A stretch of 64,000 bases of DNA from Dentipellis sp. KUC8613 (Eukaryota > Basidiomycota > Agaricomycetes > Russulales > Hericiaceae), in contig NSJX01000016.1 of the NCBI GenBank assembly GCA_002286715.1, forward strand, positions 194,414 through 258,413, read 5' to 3'. Numbering within the stretch: the stretch's first letter is position 1; each line of letters starts with the position of its first letter. Made by a program: the position numbers and the translations under genes. The notes under the pieces are model-generated. The model saw only the letters and a program-made list of their open reading frames with translations, did not search any database and had not been told where the DNA came from. Below, piece after piece: positions 47,706 to 61,485 of the stretch.

Positions 47706-49421
47706 CTATGACACGTACTGCATGGCCTCTGCAGGTCTTTTCATCCCAGCACCAGACGGGGTGCTAGAAGTCTGCTGCGGTTGGCGAGCTTGTCCATTCG
47801 TCGCGAGTGCTGGTCGATTACCCTGAGACAACACATTTTGAACACCAACAACGGCAAGGAGATGCAGGTAGCATACCGGTGCGTGTGCGAAGTGGAATCC
47901 CCCAGGTGATGCTCTGACAGCAGAGGCTGGGCCAGTCGAGTTTGAAGGCAGTGCTGAGGGTTTGGTCGCCGAACCGGTGTTATCCCTTGGTATCTGCTGG
48001 CCAGTATTATTGTTGATGCTTTTACCGTTCGTTGCAGAGCTCGCGCCGTCCGGAACGCTGTTCCTGTTGTCCACCGGTGACGGTTCGGGGTCCATATCAT
48101 CCAGCCCTTCCAGGTCCAACGCCATCATTGCATCGTCATCTGAGGCAGTGAAGAATCTATCGAGGTCCGGTTCAGACTTCATTGCTGCAAGCGGTTGCCT
48201 GGACGTTGAAGCCTGAGCAGATTGCTGTCTCTCAGCCTGAGGTGCCTGGGCGAAGGTGACCTTGCGTTCTGATGCTGGCGGATTCTGAGGAACTGGGGAA
48301 GGTGGAACAGGAGCAGACGTCGCAATGGGTCTTGGAACCTGCTGATGTGATACATGCTGAGGAGCCGGGGGACGTACAGGTGGAGCGGCGGTAGTATTCG
48401 TCCTCAGCACGGGAGTACGATTAGGTGTGTTTAGGCCGGTCGCCGAGGAGACACTGGATGGCGTCGCCGCTCCGTTTTCGTTTGGCTTGGACATTCCGTT
48501 CGTTGCCGGAGTCTGTGGCACTTTGCTATTCCCATTCGCAAATGCGTTGCCTACTGCGGCCCGCATGTGAGGCGGGATCGAGGTCAACGGCTTTACATCT
48601 TGCTGCACAGCGGGCGCTCGGTTGACGCTCGGGGTGTACGTGGTAGGGTGACCGGCGGCAGGACCAGGGGTTGTAGGAGCTGGAGTGCTGCGGTCCGGGC
48701 CATGATGAAGATCCGACTTATCGAATTTCACCTAAACATGCAATACGCGTTAGCTAATAAACTACAACATAGTATACAACGGAGTGTCTCTCACGGGCGG
48801 CACTTTAATTTTTGCAATCTCTTGGGCGAATGCTTTCTCATAGAGGCAGAGTCCCAAAAGGTTGCCGAAGTTGCGCAGAGCGCGTTTGACACCGTCCGTT
48901 ACCGCTTCCTTCTTGGCCTGGAGTTGCCTTCGTGTAAGGATGCAGAGCAGGTTCGGGAGCGGGACATTTGTTACCTTATCCAGAGCGGCACCCTTGCTTT
49001 TCACATTGTCCGCTGTGCCATATCCAACATCATCATGGAATGCGCCACCGTCCTTCAGGGTGATCTTCACGACCGCCGTCACACCAACACAGTGCCGTCT
49101 TGTTTCCGGATCACAGTCAATGAAGTCTGTTGTGATGCTAACTATGCTTGAGCTCCATCCATTGTATCCAAACACTTCATTGGCGAGACCGATGATCTTC
49201 CATCCTTCAACGTATGTGAGCTTCGGACCGCCGCCAGGAGCAGGTCGCTGGGAAACGTATTCCGGACCGAGGCGGCGATTAAGTTTCGTTTGGATAGCAG
49301 CTTGCGATGCAATAGCAAAGTCAAGCTCTGTAATATCTGGCTTGAAATCAGTCGAGAACGAGGTATTCCCGAACTGTACGGGAGTCTGCGGGGAGTAGGG
49401 TGTTGAGAGGGCGCCAGGCAT
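47706..49421 (-). CDS. RAD52: DNA repair and recombination protein Rad52
   Basis: The N-terminal annealing domain is clear: FAIASQAAIQTKLNRRLGPE, PKLTYVEGWKIIGLANEVFG, GYNGWSSSIVSITTDFIDC, VKITLKDGGAFHDDVGYG and KKEAVTDGVKRALRNFGNLL, then LCLYEKAFAQEIAKIKVPPV. Rad52 loads Rad51 on RPA-coated DNA and anneals single strands. After an intron the C-terminal half is long, Pro/Ser/Thr-rich and disordered, and ends SGAGMKRPAEAMQYVS after a further intron near 47825-47875. I start at the ATG at 49421 (MPGALSTPYSPQ) because the longer frame upstream opens with TTG. An ACGCGT box and an E-box precede it. Confidence 0.94.
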
Positions 49422-49591
49422 GGTGCCAAACAACAGCAGGGCAAGGGGACACGACGGGAAGAGGAATAGAGGGTGGGGGGGTAGATGGAGTCAAGAAGCA
49501 AGAGGAGATAAGGGGCAGGGCGATGGGTTGCGGAGTTGGGTCGCGGCTAACATGCGTCCATTGTTCAACAAATCGCCGCCCACGCGAGTCA

Positions 49592-49609
49592 ACGCGTCAC
49601 GGTCACGTG
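49592..49609. promoter_or_regulatory. ACGCGT and CACGTG elements upstream of RAD52
   Basis: ACGCGT (49592-49597) and CACGTG (49604-49609) lie about 170-190 bp upstream of the RAD52 ATG, in the same order and close spacing as upstream of EXO1 when read on the plus strand. ACGCGT is the known MBF site of G1/S genes. Function is inferred. Confidence 0.45.
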
Positions 49610-50159
49610 CTATAAACAACAGAGAGCGTGCTCAATTTCCAATTTTCGATATTTTCTCCGCGGAGATACTTATCTAAGACTTATCAGACACTAACTGTGG
49701 ACTCCTTAGTGCATGTCGCGATGGAGATGGTCGAGGACATGTCTTTATAAAGTTCATACATTCATTGTTCAAATCAATTTAACAATGCTTAGGCATTGCA
49801 CAGCGCATGCAGTAGATGCCACAGTTCTTACTAGAATCTTTCGAGTGGTGTACGTGAATTGCTCTTAGAGGCATCATTTTTAGTAAATTCGGACTAGGCC
49901 AACCGCTTCCTGAATCGTACCACACGCATCCAGGAGTCTGGATAGAGCAGAACACGCTACAGATACCGAGAAGTGGTTAACCGTAGCCCATCCAAGCTTA
50001 CTGCACCAAGTGCAGCTGAAGTTGATGTTTTTATATTCGTCACGGAAGCAGCGTCAATGATTTTCGTGATGCCTGGAGAATATACTTATAAACTGGTCAC
50101 AGCAGTATGCGGAACATCGACTCGACATCTAGGTGAAGCTAAATCAATATGCATGAATA

Positions 50160-50498
50160 TTAGCACTTATCACACTCGGGATCCATCGCCGCCTCTGTCC
50201 GAATCCCGAAAGACTGAATTTGGAGATGCATCTCTTGATGACCCTCTTCCACAACGTACTGAGTAATGCCGTGCTCCCGACATGCCTTACGGAGACGATA
50301 CTCAAGTGTCGGCCGCCAAAGAAGGCTATATCTGTATGTAGACGTGGGTGAGTCGACAACCCCGAAGCAATCCCTGAGAAATCTCACCACATAAGGGGGC
50401 TGAGGACTCCAATATATCGTAGTTGCATCAGCATCGTGATAGAGGATACTTACAGAAACACCGAGCCGCAGTACTCCCAACAGTCGCATGCCATTCAC
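50160..50498 (-). other. unassigned 112-codon open frame
   Basis: An ATG-started frame (MNGMRLLGVLRLGVSVSILY at its start) runs 112 codons inside the RAD52/MAPK spacer. It recalls no family. A hydrophobic start and two late Cys are the only features. It could be a small gene, a fragment or chance. Confidence 0.15.
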
Positions 50499-51060
50499 TT
50501 CGATTATGATTTTGACAGATCAGAGTTGGGATCGTTCTTGACCTGACAGATGTCGCAGTTTAAGTCGACTAGTAAACAGAACGGAACTTCACTGTCATAC
50601 ATGTAGCTACCCTGTCACGGATCCCTGAGGGAAAGAGTAATTCCATTTCATTGTAGATTAGGGAGAGCCTCACCTCACAATGCAATAGAAGTTGCACAGC
50701 GTGTAACAAGAGGAGCTCTCCGGGCGGGCAAAACAAGGTTCAGAACGAAATCTGGACGTTAAGCATGTGGACAACCAGGGCACAGTTACGACTGGTCCTT
50801 CGGGAGTGTCGCTTGATGTAAAAGGCGGGCGCGGCGGGGAACCACGTGTACCCGACTGAGTTCAGATAGGACGGGACGAAGCCAGTTTCAACGGCGCAGA
50901 GGGATGCTGGCGGTCGCGCCTGACGACGGAGAAGATCGTCATGGCAAAGAGAGATACTTCGCGCGGTGTCATCCGGAACCAATCACGGCGGAGAGTTGAT
51001 TCTTATGGAAGAGTCTTGTTGGGCCTGGTACCGATGTGGCGATCAACCTATAACAGGCCT

Positions 51061-51074
51061 TTGTAGGCCTACAA
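51061..51074. promoter_or_regulatory. perfect 14-bp palindrome upstream of the MAP kinase
   Basis: TTGTAGGCCTACAA is its own reverse complement and lies 104 bp upstream of the ATG at 51178, next to another GGCCT. Perfect dyad symmetry suggests a homodimer binding site. No known factor is assigned. Confidence 0.5.
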
Positions 51075-51177
51075 CAATCTCCCCTTTTGTCTCTTGCGCG
51101 CTCTTCTTGCCCCTTGTTCTCTCTCTTTTTCATCCCCTCCCTTACGACTACATCCCCTAACCAAGGCGACGACGACC

Positions 51178-52810
<1,633 letters not shown>

Positions 52811-53563
52811 CCTGTCGTACTTTATACCCCATATCATCATCTCTCAACTCGGACAACGAATACAGCACCCCGCCAGGATAATCCAACGCGCTGAATATCA
52901 AAGGATGACACCCACTTTGCAATGTCTGACCAATCCCACAAGCACCTAGACTCTTCTTTCTTCAAATTCACGTTGATCGCGCTTTCTGTCTCCTTTTCTT
53001 ACGTTGATCGCATTCATTCTTAGCCACCTGGGGTTGTTGGTGTTCATCGTATTCTCCCGTTTATGCTCGTCTTCGTACCCTTCCTCCACGCCTTCGATAC
53101 CTCCCACTTCGTGGTCGATCATCGTGACTGGAATGCTCGATCATCTCGCAGACGTACTCAATGTTGAATGGCTGTATTGATAATATGACATGAAGTTCCT
53201 CGCGCAATGCCAAAATTGCAAATCCAAATGGTGTGCACGTTGTAAAAGACGGACGAACGGACGTACATACCCCGCACTGGCACAGGGAAGCCGGGCCGCA
53301 GAGGGAGCTCAGCCACGAGGGCTCGGCAAGTGCCGGTGGGGTGGCGTTGAAGGATTTGAGAAAGTTTGTGACCAGCGCTGTCCTCGTTGACCTCCTCGTC
53401 CTCGTTTTCGCCGTCGCGGCTCTTGCCCCTCCTCTTCGCCGTATCACTCGCACTTAGATTTGTCCCTGCACATCCATTTCCTCTCGGCTTTCATACTGGT
53501 GAGTATGTCCCGCTTTCCCAGGCCCATATCACTGAGCCGCGTCACCAGCATTCGTGAACCATA
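52811..53563. other. intergenic between MAP kinase and G3BP-like gene
   Basis: It holds the MAP kinase 3' UTR and the promoter of the next gene. The overlapping 74- and 130-codon frames on opposite strands here show no family features. Confidence 0.5.
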
Positions 53564-55201
53564 ATGACGAATACCAATACTTCTACGTCTGACCCTATCC
53601 ACAACAATGTCATTCCTTCTGAGGTGGGATGGCAGTTTGTGCCCCAATACTACACCTTTGTAAATAAGCAACCAAACCGGTTGCACTGTTTCTACACGAA
53701 ATCCTCCACGTTCATTCACGGTACCGAGGGCGAAGACGGGAAGCCATGTTTCGGTCAACAGGTGCGTCATTTTCCAGGCGAAAAACCCGTGCGTCTTGAC
53801 ATATGTGCTTTTTTCACCAAGGAAATCCATAACAAAATTACTTCCATCGGTTTCGAAGACTGCAAGGTCTTCATCCACTCGGTCGACGCACAGTCCTCTG
53901 CAAACGGCGGTATCATTATTCAGGTTATCGGTGAAATGTCCAACCGCGGCGAGCCGTGGCGTAAATTCGTGCAGACGTTCTTCCTTGCCGAGCAGCCCAA
54001 CGGATACTTCGTCCTCAACGACATCTTCCGTTTCTTGAAGGAAGAGGGTGTTGATGGCGACGATGGCGCCGAAGTCGACGTCCCGGCTCCGACTGCTGAG
54101 GCCGCCGCTCCTGTACCGACCGTAGCGACTCCGGAGCCTGCCCCTGAGCCTGTCATTCTTCCCGCCCCGGTTGTCGAGGAGCCCGCGCCAGCGAAGGCTC
54201 CCACTCCGGAGCCTGTCCCTGCCCCCGCCCCCGTTCCCGTCGAGGAGCCTGCTCCTGCTCCTGCCGAAGAGCCGACCACCCAGCATCTTAATGGTCACGC
54301 GCAGCCGGAGCAGAAGGAGGCAGAGGCGCCCGCACCACCCGCGCCAGCTGTCGAGGAGCCTGCTGCTTCTGTCCCAGCTGCCGCATCTCCCGCTCCTTCC
54401 CCCTCCCCTGCCCCTGCTGCCTCTCCTGCACCCGTTGCCCAGCCTCAACCTCCGAAGCCCGCCGCCTCTCCCGCCCCTGCTGCCGCCCCAGCCGCTGCCC
54501 CGCCACAACCTGCAGCTCCTGCGGCACCCAAAACGTGGGCAAACCTCGCCGCAACCAACTCGAAGAAGTGGGGCGCGGCGGTTGCTACCGACTCGCGTGG
54601 TACCAGCGAAGCGCCCGCGGCCAGCTCATCATCGCCTGTTCCCCAGAGCCCCGCTCACGGCCCTGGCGCGAGGGGCCCCATTGGTGCGAGGCCGCCCCCG
54701 GGACAACGGGAGCCACATCCTGCCTTCATCGCTGCCCAGAGTGTCACCACGCCGCAGTGCTTCGTCAAGGTGAGCCTCTTGGTCAAATTACCGTGAGACA
54801 TCTCAAGTTGACAATACAATCCCCGTCAATAGTCTGTCCAGGAGAACATCTCGGACAGCGCACTCCGGAACACTCTGACGAGCCGCTTCGGGCCAATCAA
54901 AGAACTCGAGATTGTCCGTAGCAAGGCGTGCGCCTTCCTCGAATTCAACAACCTCGACTCGGCCCGCCGCGCTATCATCGCGTCGCTGCCCGCTCCGCAG
55001 GGTGGCGAAGGTGGTATCCGTGTGGACGTCGGTGAGGGCCAGCAGATGCGCATCTTGGTCGAGACGAAAAAGGAGCGTGGGGAGCGCCCGGTTAGCAGGC
55101 CTCGGGGCGGAGGACCGCCCATCAACGGCGGTGATGCTCGTGGTGGATTCCGTGGTCGCGGCGGAGCTGGTCGTGGGCGGGGGATAGGTGGTCCCAAGTA
55201 G
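53564..55201 (+). CDS. G3BP/Bre5-like protein (NTF2 domain plus RRM)
   Basis: The N-terminal NTF2-like domain reads EVGWQFVPQYYTFVNKQPNR then LHCFYTKSSTFIHGTEGE. After an intron (53761-53820) it continues EIHNKITSIGFEDCKVFIHS, IIIQVIGEMSNRGEPWRKFV and QTFFLAEQPNGYFVLNDIFR. A 200-residue linker made almost entirely of Pro and Ala (PAPAPVPVEEPAPAPAEEP type) follows. The C-terminal RRM is SALRNTLTSRFGPIKELEIV with ACAFLEFNNLDSARRAI, and the end is an RGG tail (GGFRGRGGAGRGRGIGG). This is the architecture of human G3BP, yeast Bre5 and fission yeast Nxt3: stress-granule RNA binding and a cofactor of the Ubp3 deubiquitinase. The Pro/Ala linker is unusually long and pure. Confidence 0.9.
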
Positions 55202-55570
55202 TTGTATTCGGTCGGCTGCGGTGTGCGGGGGTGGTGTATCGTTGTTGTGTTTTCTAGTGTTTGGGGGTTGGTCGTTTTATGCTTGTTCAGGGGCACCAGG
55301 GGGTGTTCTGCTCGCATACGAAAAATAATATAACCTTGCTCTTGCTGTCCACTGCACGTACGATGCGAGAACTGAGAGTGCCGGAAGCAGAGTGTACTCC
55401 TCCGAGGGCGCTAGCTGCGCGCTGCACTGCCACGATTCATGACATCAGAGCCATCGAGCACTGAGAATGGCTTGGCAATGGGCGATACCAGCGCTTGCAT
55501 TTATTGGTGCCTGCGATGATCTTATAAGGACCCTCGTTCTCTTCCTACCGCCTCTCTCTTCCCTTCCACC

Positions 55571-58500
55571 ATGCCGTCCCATTTGACAATATGTCTAATA
55601 TTGGTGGTTATTCTGGTCGTGTGCCTCCCAGGCCATGGTGTGCTCGCCTTCGGCGCGGGTAATATTCCTTCGTACGTCCCCAGCTGCGGTCTGCACCGGT
55701 TTGGAGCAGTGTGTGCCCCGGGTTCAGGAGCTGACTGGTGCGAAACGCGAATAGATATGCCTATATGGAAGGACGTGCCTTTCGCCACGGTGATATCGTA
55801 CGTATATTGGCCGTGCAGACGCGAATGTCTCTGATCTTCGACACCAGGAAGATGTTCTTTCCGAAATTGCGAAGAAAAGCGGAGGGTTCGCGCTGGGTGC
55901 GCTCATCGGCAAGGGCGGCTCAAAATTCAGCGGTCTGGACGTGAAACGCGTGTATTTCGGGTGAGTGCCTTTGTCTTATTGCTAGATAGCTGACTGAAAC
56001 GCATGCGCAATGCAGCAACTGGCTCAGAGACTACAGCCAGGTGTGTACGGGCTTTGATTCGGCTAGTGTCGCCTCTGACTTGCAATGTGTATCACAAAAG
56101 GCGGTCGATATCACTGGTCTCAAGAAACTACCGCTTCAGGTGAGAAATATTGACAGAACTTGTGTAGTCCTTCGACTGAATATCATACAGACTATCATCA
56201 ACTTGTGCATGGCCCTGGGCTTTCTTGTGGGTCACCTTATCGATCTGTGACTCCAGTACTGAACGGTCGTACGTGCAGGCGCACGGTTACGCGACGAACG
56301 AGTTCGAAGTCACGCAGGAGCGCCTTGGCGTCTATCTTCCTGTCAGTATCAAATGACAGCATTACGAGAAGTCAATTGTCACTGATGACAATTCATTCGC
56401 AGACAGAGCACATTGATAACCCCAAAGGTTACGGTGAAGGCGAAGACGCCCGTAAATACGACCCCAGGCTGCGTGGTCCCGTAGACGTGAGTAACCAAAC
56501 AGCCTAAATGTCGGCCACTTGGGGTCACTAACATGCCCTTTCAGCCTCGCGAACTTGAAATAGATCCCCACACCGGTATGAAGAACTATATTGCCAACGG
56601 TGCGTCTTTTCAACGACTTCATCAGTGTGAATGGTAGTTTGAATTTGGCATACAGAAAATGGGTCCTGGGACACGTCGAAGGCGCTGGTTCGTCGCACTC
56701 TCGAGAAATGCATCCACCACGGCCGCCAGCATCGTGCTCAAGGCCGAAAGCAAGACGAGTACGAGGCATACCGGCTTCTTGGCCAAGCTGTATGCGGACT
56801 GTTCCTTTCAACGACTTGGCGTTTGGACTGACTGAACACGATCCAGATGCATACTTTGGAAGACTTTCCTGCCCACTCGAACTTCACTGAGCTTGCACTC
56901 GTCAAGCTTGGACACCGTGACGTATTCATTCACGTCGGAGACAATGTGCGGATCCAGGCGCCCGACGGCAATTATGTGGCTCCTCTTGTCACCGGCACTT
57001 TTGGTTCGAGCGACTTCATTCACAGCTTGCTGGGAGGTGAGCATGGTCACCCTTCAACACAGAAACGGAACTGATGATTTCTACCATCAGAGGCCACCGA
57101 TCATATCGTGAGTGGCAAATTGAAGTAACCATCTACTCCGTTATCTCATGCTTCAAATTTGATACGCTTGTATAGAGCGAGGTCGGTGGTCTCCTATATC
57201 TATCAATGTTACATTCTCAAATATGCTCTGTGCAGGCTTCCGTAACAGATCTCAACCGCGCGATGACCTCCGCCAAAACCCGGTCAATATCTAGTGGCCC
57301 CAACCCTACCGACACGCTACGCGACCTCCTTTTCAAGCTTCCCGGTGGTGCGGGTACCGAGATGTCACGCGACATGGAAGGTATCGAGCGAATTCGCAAC
57401 GCACCCGCACAGGGCGGTAAGCCGCCGGATCAGCTCACCCCTCAAGAGTTGCACTCCGTGCTTTGGCAAGTGTTGAGCTTCAGAGATTCAGGTTCGTCAT
57501 GACCCTCTTCTGGTCCTCGAGCTTATTGAGCTCTATGGCTTGTGCAGTTGCGAAGAAGATCGAAAAGACAATCGGTAGGTGGGATTCAATAGAGAAACCG
57601 GGTTTGGCTCATCAGGTTCTTGCTGGCAGAGAAAATCCCTGGTTTGGGCCCGCTTATCGAGAAACTCATGGACTCCATTTCTGGTGAGTTAACTCCGTCC
57701 TCAGGCTGCAACCTTTCACGTTTCCGACACTCGCAAAGTCTTTGTTTTCACGACTCTGGAAGTGAGCTGATACCATTCTTATCATTATGATACTGTACTG
57801 AAGACAGGTGGTATCCACAGCCCTTTTTGAAGCCACTCCTGAAGACAGCTTCCACCGAACTCATGCAGGCATCCGGACAAGTCATCAATACCCATGACCA
57901 GTATGAGGTAAGAATACAGCATTCTGTGTGCTCGATTCAACTACTAACGTATACTGCCCAGGTCTTCAATGACCCGAGAGCTGTAAGTCCACTTTCGTAT
58001 TTTTTTTCGGACAATGTACCCATGCGTCGACAGTCGGACCCCACCCACTCCTTCTTGAGTAAAGATCATTTTGTAAGTCGACGACCCATTGGCTGTGCAT
58101 AGTAAAACTTACTTTCCACTTCCCAGAACCTGATTCTCAACGAGCCTGCTGGTAACTTGGCAAGAATCATTGTGGTACGTTCAGCAATCGCATATCCTGA
58201 ATACGGTTCAAACCTGGTTTACTCTCACAGAAACACTCCGTCACCCTCGTCACGAAAGCTTGGGACGATCCGTCTATGAACGTGCACTCTGTTACAGAAG
58301 ATATCCTGTCTTGCCTGTGAGCATGCAATGCGCATTGCCCTCGTTTTCGCCTATTCATAGATTTTACCAGTTTCCACCCCAACTTCCATAACTCTTCCTC
58401 TGGCATACAACGCGAGATGATGGGCTATGTGCAGAGCTATGTGCAGGGTCTCGGTGCAAAGCAGCACGAGATCTTGAGGCGTCTCAGCAAGAACGCCGTC

Positions 58501-59310
58501 CGGAACCACGAGAACATCCGACTCGCCGGTGAGGGTGGCGCCCCTGCCAGCCAGGGCTCGTACGCAGCCAACGCCGGCGTCGAAGCTCAGCATGACATCC
58601 AAGGCTACCTCGGGAACATCCCCGGCTTCCAGCAGGCGCAGGGTCTCCTCGGACAGTTCGGTGGCGGTCAGGGAGGAAGGAGAGATGCGCCCGGACCAAC
58701 CGTCCCCGGAGGATACGAAGGGAGCGGACACGGTGGATACCCGCCGCCGCCACCTCTTGGTTCCCGTCCTCCAGCTGCGGAGCCACCGAGGCTCGGCCAG
58801 GCAGGAGATTACTACGGCGAAGGCGCTGCACCACCACCACCTAACCGTCCCGCCGTTCCTCCCGGGCCGCCTCCGATCCCACATGGACACGGACACCACC
58901 ACCATCCGCACGGCGGTCATCCTCACGGCAATGCTCCGGTTGGCTTCCCGGATGCGGCACCTGGTGGAGCAGGCTATCCCGGCGGTCCCTCGGGATACTC
59001 AGGTCAGTCCTCCTACCCAGGACAAACATCGACATACCCCGGCCAATCGTCCTATCCTGGGCAATCAACGTACCCCGGCCAGTCGTCGTACCCGGGCGGT
59101 CCTGGCGGCGGATTCCAGATGCCCGAAGAGAACCCCGGATATCATCCCTCGTATGGCGGTCCTCCCGGCTACGGACCGCCTCCTGGTGGACCTCCTGGGG
59201 CCCCTCCGCCAGGCGCAAGCTCTTACAACCCGAACGCAGGTGGATTCCCGACGGCTCAGCCGGATGCATCTGCGTATCCTGGACAATACGGTGGCGGGTA
59301 TCGTTATTGA
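55571..59310 (+). CDS. HET-C: Het-C family protein (heterokaryon incompatibility C homologue)
   Basis: A multi-exon gene. Residues 1-25 form a signal peptide (MPSHLTICLILVVILVVCLP). The conserved Het-C core follows: FGAGNIPSYAYMEGRAFRHG, SKFSGLDVKRVYFGNWLRDY, EFEVTQERLGVYLPTEHID, DPRELEIDPHTGMKNYIAN, LLGQAMHTLEDFPAHSNFTE, FIHVGDNVRIQAPDGNY and SDFIHSLLGEATDHIS. The HTLEDFPAHSN segment matches the metal-ligand pattern of zinc-phospholipase-like families. The last ~200 residues are Gly/Pro/His-rich with tandem YPGQS units. Het-C was named for vegetative incompatibility in Neurospora and Podospora and is secreted or glycolipid-associated there. In basidiomycetes it is widespread and its role is unclear. 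Twelve or more short exons; the core boundaries are consistent in frame. Confidence 0.9.
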
Positions 59311-59593
59311 ATGGTTCGACAGAGCAGGAAAAGAAGTAGAGCGTGACTGGTGCAGACGATATTTGTATGTGAAGCGTGTATTTTGGCCTCGTTCTGTATC
59401 GTTCTATCCGACTCATGTGACGATTACTCGGTCGTAAATTAAAAGATGTATCTGAACTTTGTTTCCATCCTTTCCGTGTGCTTAGTTGTAACAGTAGTGC
59501 AGTCAGTGGCATGACGACGGTCATGTATTAGAGCAGAGGCTACAAGAAATACTGTAGGTGTCCAAAATTCGGAACGCGGGATCCTGTCGGAAT

Positions 59594-60723
59594 CTAGTCG
59601 ACCTCGCGTAGAAACTTGCGCGAGCGCGACTTAATCCTCATGACGGCCGGCACGTCGTCCGTTCTCTCGAGGTTGATCGGGCACCCGGGATCTTGCACAA
59701 TCGCCCAAGGGTTGACCTTCTCCGTGGCGACCGGCCGAGCAGAATAATGGATCTACAAAAGCCAAAAGGGCATGACGTCACACACTTGAAGCGCACAGGA
59801 CGATGGGCAGGGTGTACCTTGACGGAATACAAGCGGCAGGGACGCTGGCCGGCCTTCTGCGGCATCGGGCCGTGGATCGTGCATGTCCATCTGGCCAGAG
59901 TCACCGTGACTGATGAGCGCCAGCCCCATTTGCAGCCACCGCAGCCCCATATCAAACCCACGTACCGTTCTCCCACCAACACGTTCGACTTCAGCACCCT
60001 CGCACGTTCCAGCAGGTCCTCCCGTACGATCTTCAAGAGCGGTGCGAGCGTTACTGCGTGCTCGCACTCGAACGTCGTGTACTCGTTGATCGTCGACGAT
60101 GCCTTCCCCTCGAACGCGCGTAGAGACGGGTGCGTCTCTGCCGTATCGCTCGAATACTTCGTGACGCTCGGGACGGCCTTTCCACGCCACCTGGTGATGA
60201 GGTCTGAGAGGCCGGCAATTGTTCTAAGGTGCGCGCTATACGTGGATGGTGTCGGTGAATCCGGTTTGGTAACGGGAGGTGGAGTATCGTCGGAAGAAGG
60301 TCTGGATCCCGACACGGTTTGTGTAGGGAGCGCTACTGGTGGGGAGGACTTCATTGGAGCGGGGGATGACGAGATATCGGCATGTCCTTGCGCAGAAGTC
60401 GATGTTATGACGGTTTGCGAGGTGTAGGCCACATGCTGCTGCTCATGCCTAGCGCTACGAGGAGACGAGTCCCTACGAGACGGTGATGCCCTACGCCTGC
60501 CATGCCCTACCGATGGAACTTGCAGGGTGTCCTGCTGACTATTGGCAGGCCGTGGCGGAGGAAGGACTGCACGAGATGTAGACGCCACTGGTTGCTCTTG
60601 CACGGATGAAAGAGTCCTGGAGGGGCGCGGGGACGACTTCAAACGAACAGGCGGTGGAGGCTGTAGGTAGATGTGTGAAGTAGACGCCACCGGCTGGCTC
60701 TGTATAGCAGTGGAACTTGACAT
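59594..60723 (-). CDS. unrecognised Ser/Pro-rich protein with conserved-looking C-terminal domain
   Basis: Two exons (59818-60723, 59594-59752) encode 354 aa. Residues 1-165 are low-complexity Ser/Pro/Thr with two copies of QPVASTS. From about residue 170 the sequence looks folded: TIAGLSDLITRWRGKAVPSV, YTTFECEHAVTLAPLLKIV and GERYVGLIWGCGGCKWGW, then CTIHGPMPQKAGQRPCRLYS. After the intron it runs IHYSARPVATEKVNPWAIV and QDPGCPINLERTDDVPAVM to a basic end. Cys and Trp spacing (CGGCKWGW) hints at metal binding, without a family match. There is no signal peptide or membrane helix. A TATA box sits 66 bp upstream. The intron is supported because it restores a conserved-looking frame past 59752. 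Confidence 0.65.
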
Positions 60724-61485
60724 CGTTTGCAGGAACAGACGGGCAGCGGTTTGGGTGTGGTGAAACACCTATGCAAGGACTACGGTCCTTATATATGGAT
60801 GTGGAGAGGCGTTACGCACCCGGCAATTATAGGCGGACCTTACATCGAGGCCTCTTCCAGACCATTGTTTCCTTCAGGCTTCAGCCATGCCTCCGACATG
60901 CGCTTCTCTGCCGCTTTGACAAGGAAGAAAGCTGCGGCGAGGGCACGAGGCGGCCGAAAGACGATGACAAGGGCGCTACGCGCTAGCGTGCGTGCATTGT
61001 ATGGTTTTGTTTTCGTAGTTTCCGCGAAGAAGTCGTTGGGCACAGGTGTGACCAGACCTCGTGTAGATTTTGATCACAGTGAACGCGAATCATTGACGGC
61101 GAGCTCCTCACGCTCCCCGTGAAGCTGAGTGGTTTTGGCCACCTAAATAGCGCATGAGAAGGTCTTGCACAGGATGTGATGCAATGGTGAGGCTGTGGCT
61201 GTCATGGACTTCCCATCAGGTCTAACAGATAGCGATTGTCGGATATGGAACTCCATGAGATGCTGCGATACGGAATAGAACATGTAGAAGGAAAGACATC
61301 ATCCGACAGTAAGCAGACACATGGGTATAAGGAGGCGGCTCACAATAAAATATGCAACAACAAAAAAGGCTTGCCGAGTTTCCGAGTACAGTTTTTGCGA
61401 TGCACGAATGCACGTTGCGAAGGAGCACTCGACGGTTAACTGACCTTCTCGCCAATATGGCAATTGAATTGCGACTACGAGCCCA
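60724..61485. other. intergenic, no further gene seen
   Basis: The stretch holds the promoter of the Ser/Pro-rich gene and the 3' UTR of MAK5. A 67-codon minus-strand frame at 60840-61043 has no supporting feature. Confidence 0.5.
60789..60795 (-). promoter_or_regulatory. TATA box of the unrecognised Ser/Pro-rich gene
   Basis: TATATAA on the minus strand lies 66 bp upstream of the ATG at 60723, implying a short 5' UTR of roughly 35 bp. Confidence 0.5.

Larger units (their letters stand above)
49422..51177. other. divergent RAD52/MAP kinase intergenic region
   Basis: These 1.75 kb include the RAD52 promoter (left), the MAP kinase promoter (right) and an AT-rich middle. One 112-codon minus-strand frame inside is listed separately. 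Nothing else is supported. Confidence 0.5.

Noticed and set aside
53444..54508. 354-codon minus-strand open frame rich in Gly and Arg
   Set aside because: It is the antisense of the G3BP-like gene's Pro/Ala linker; the composition follows from complementing Pro/Ala codons.
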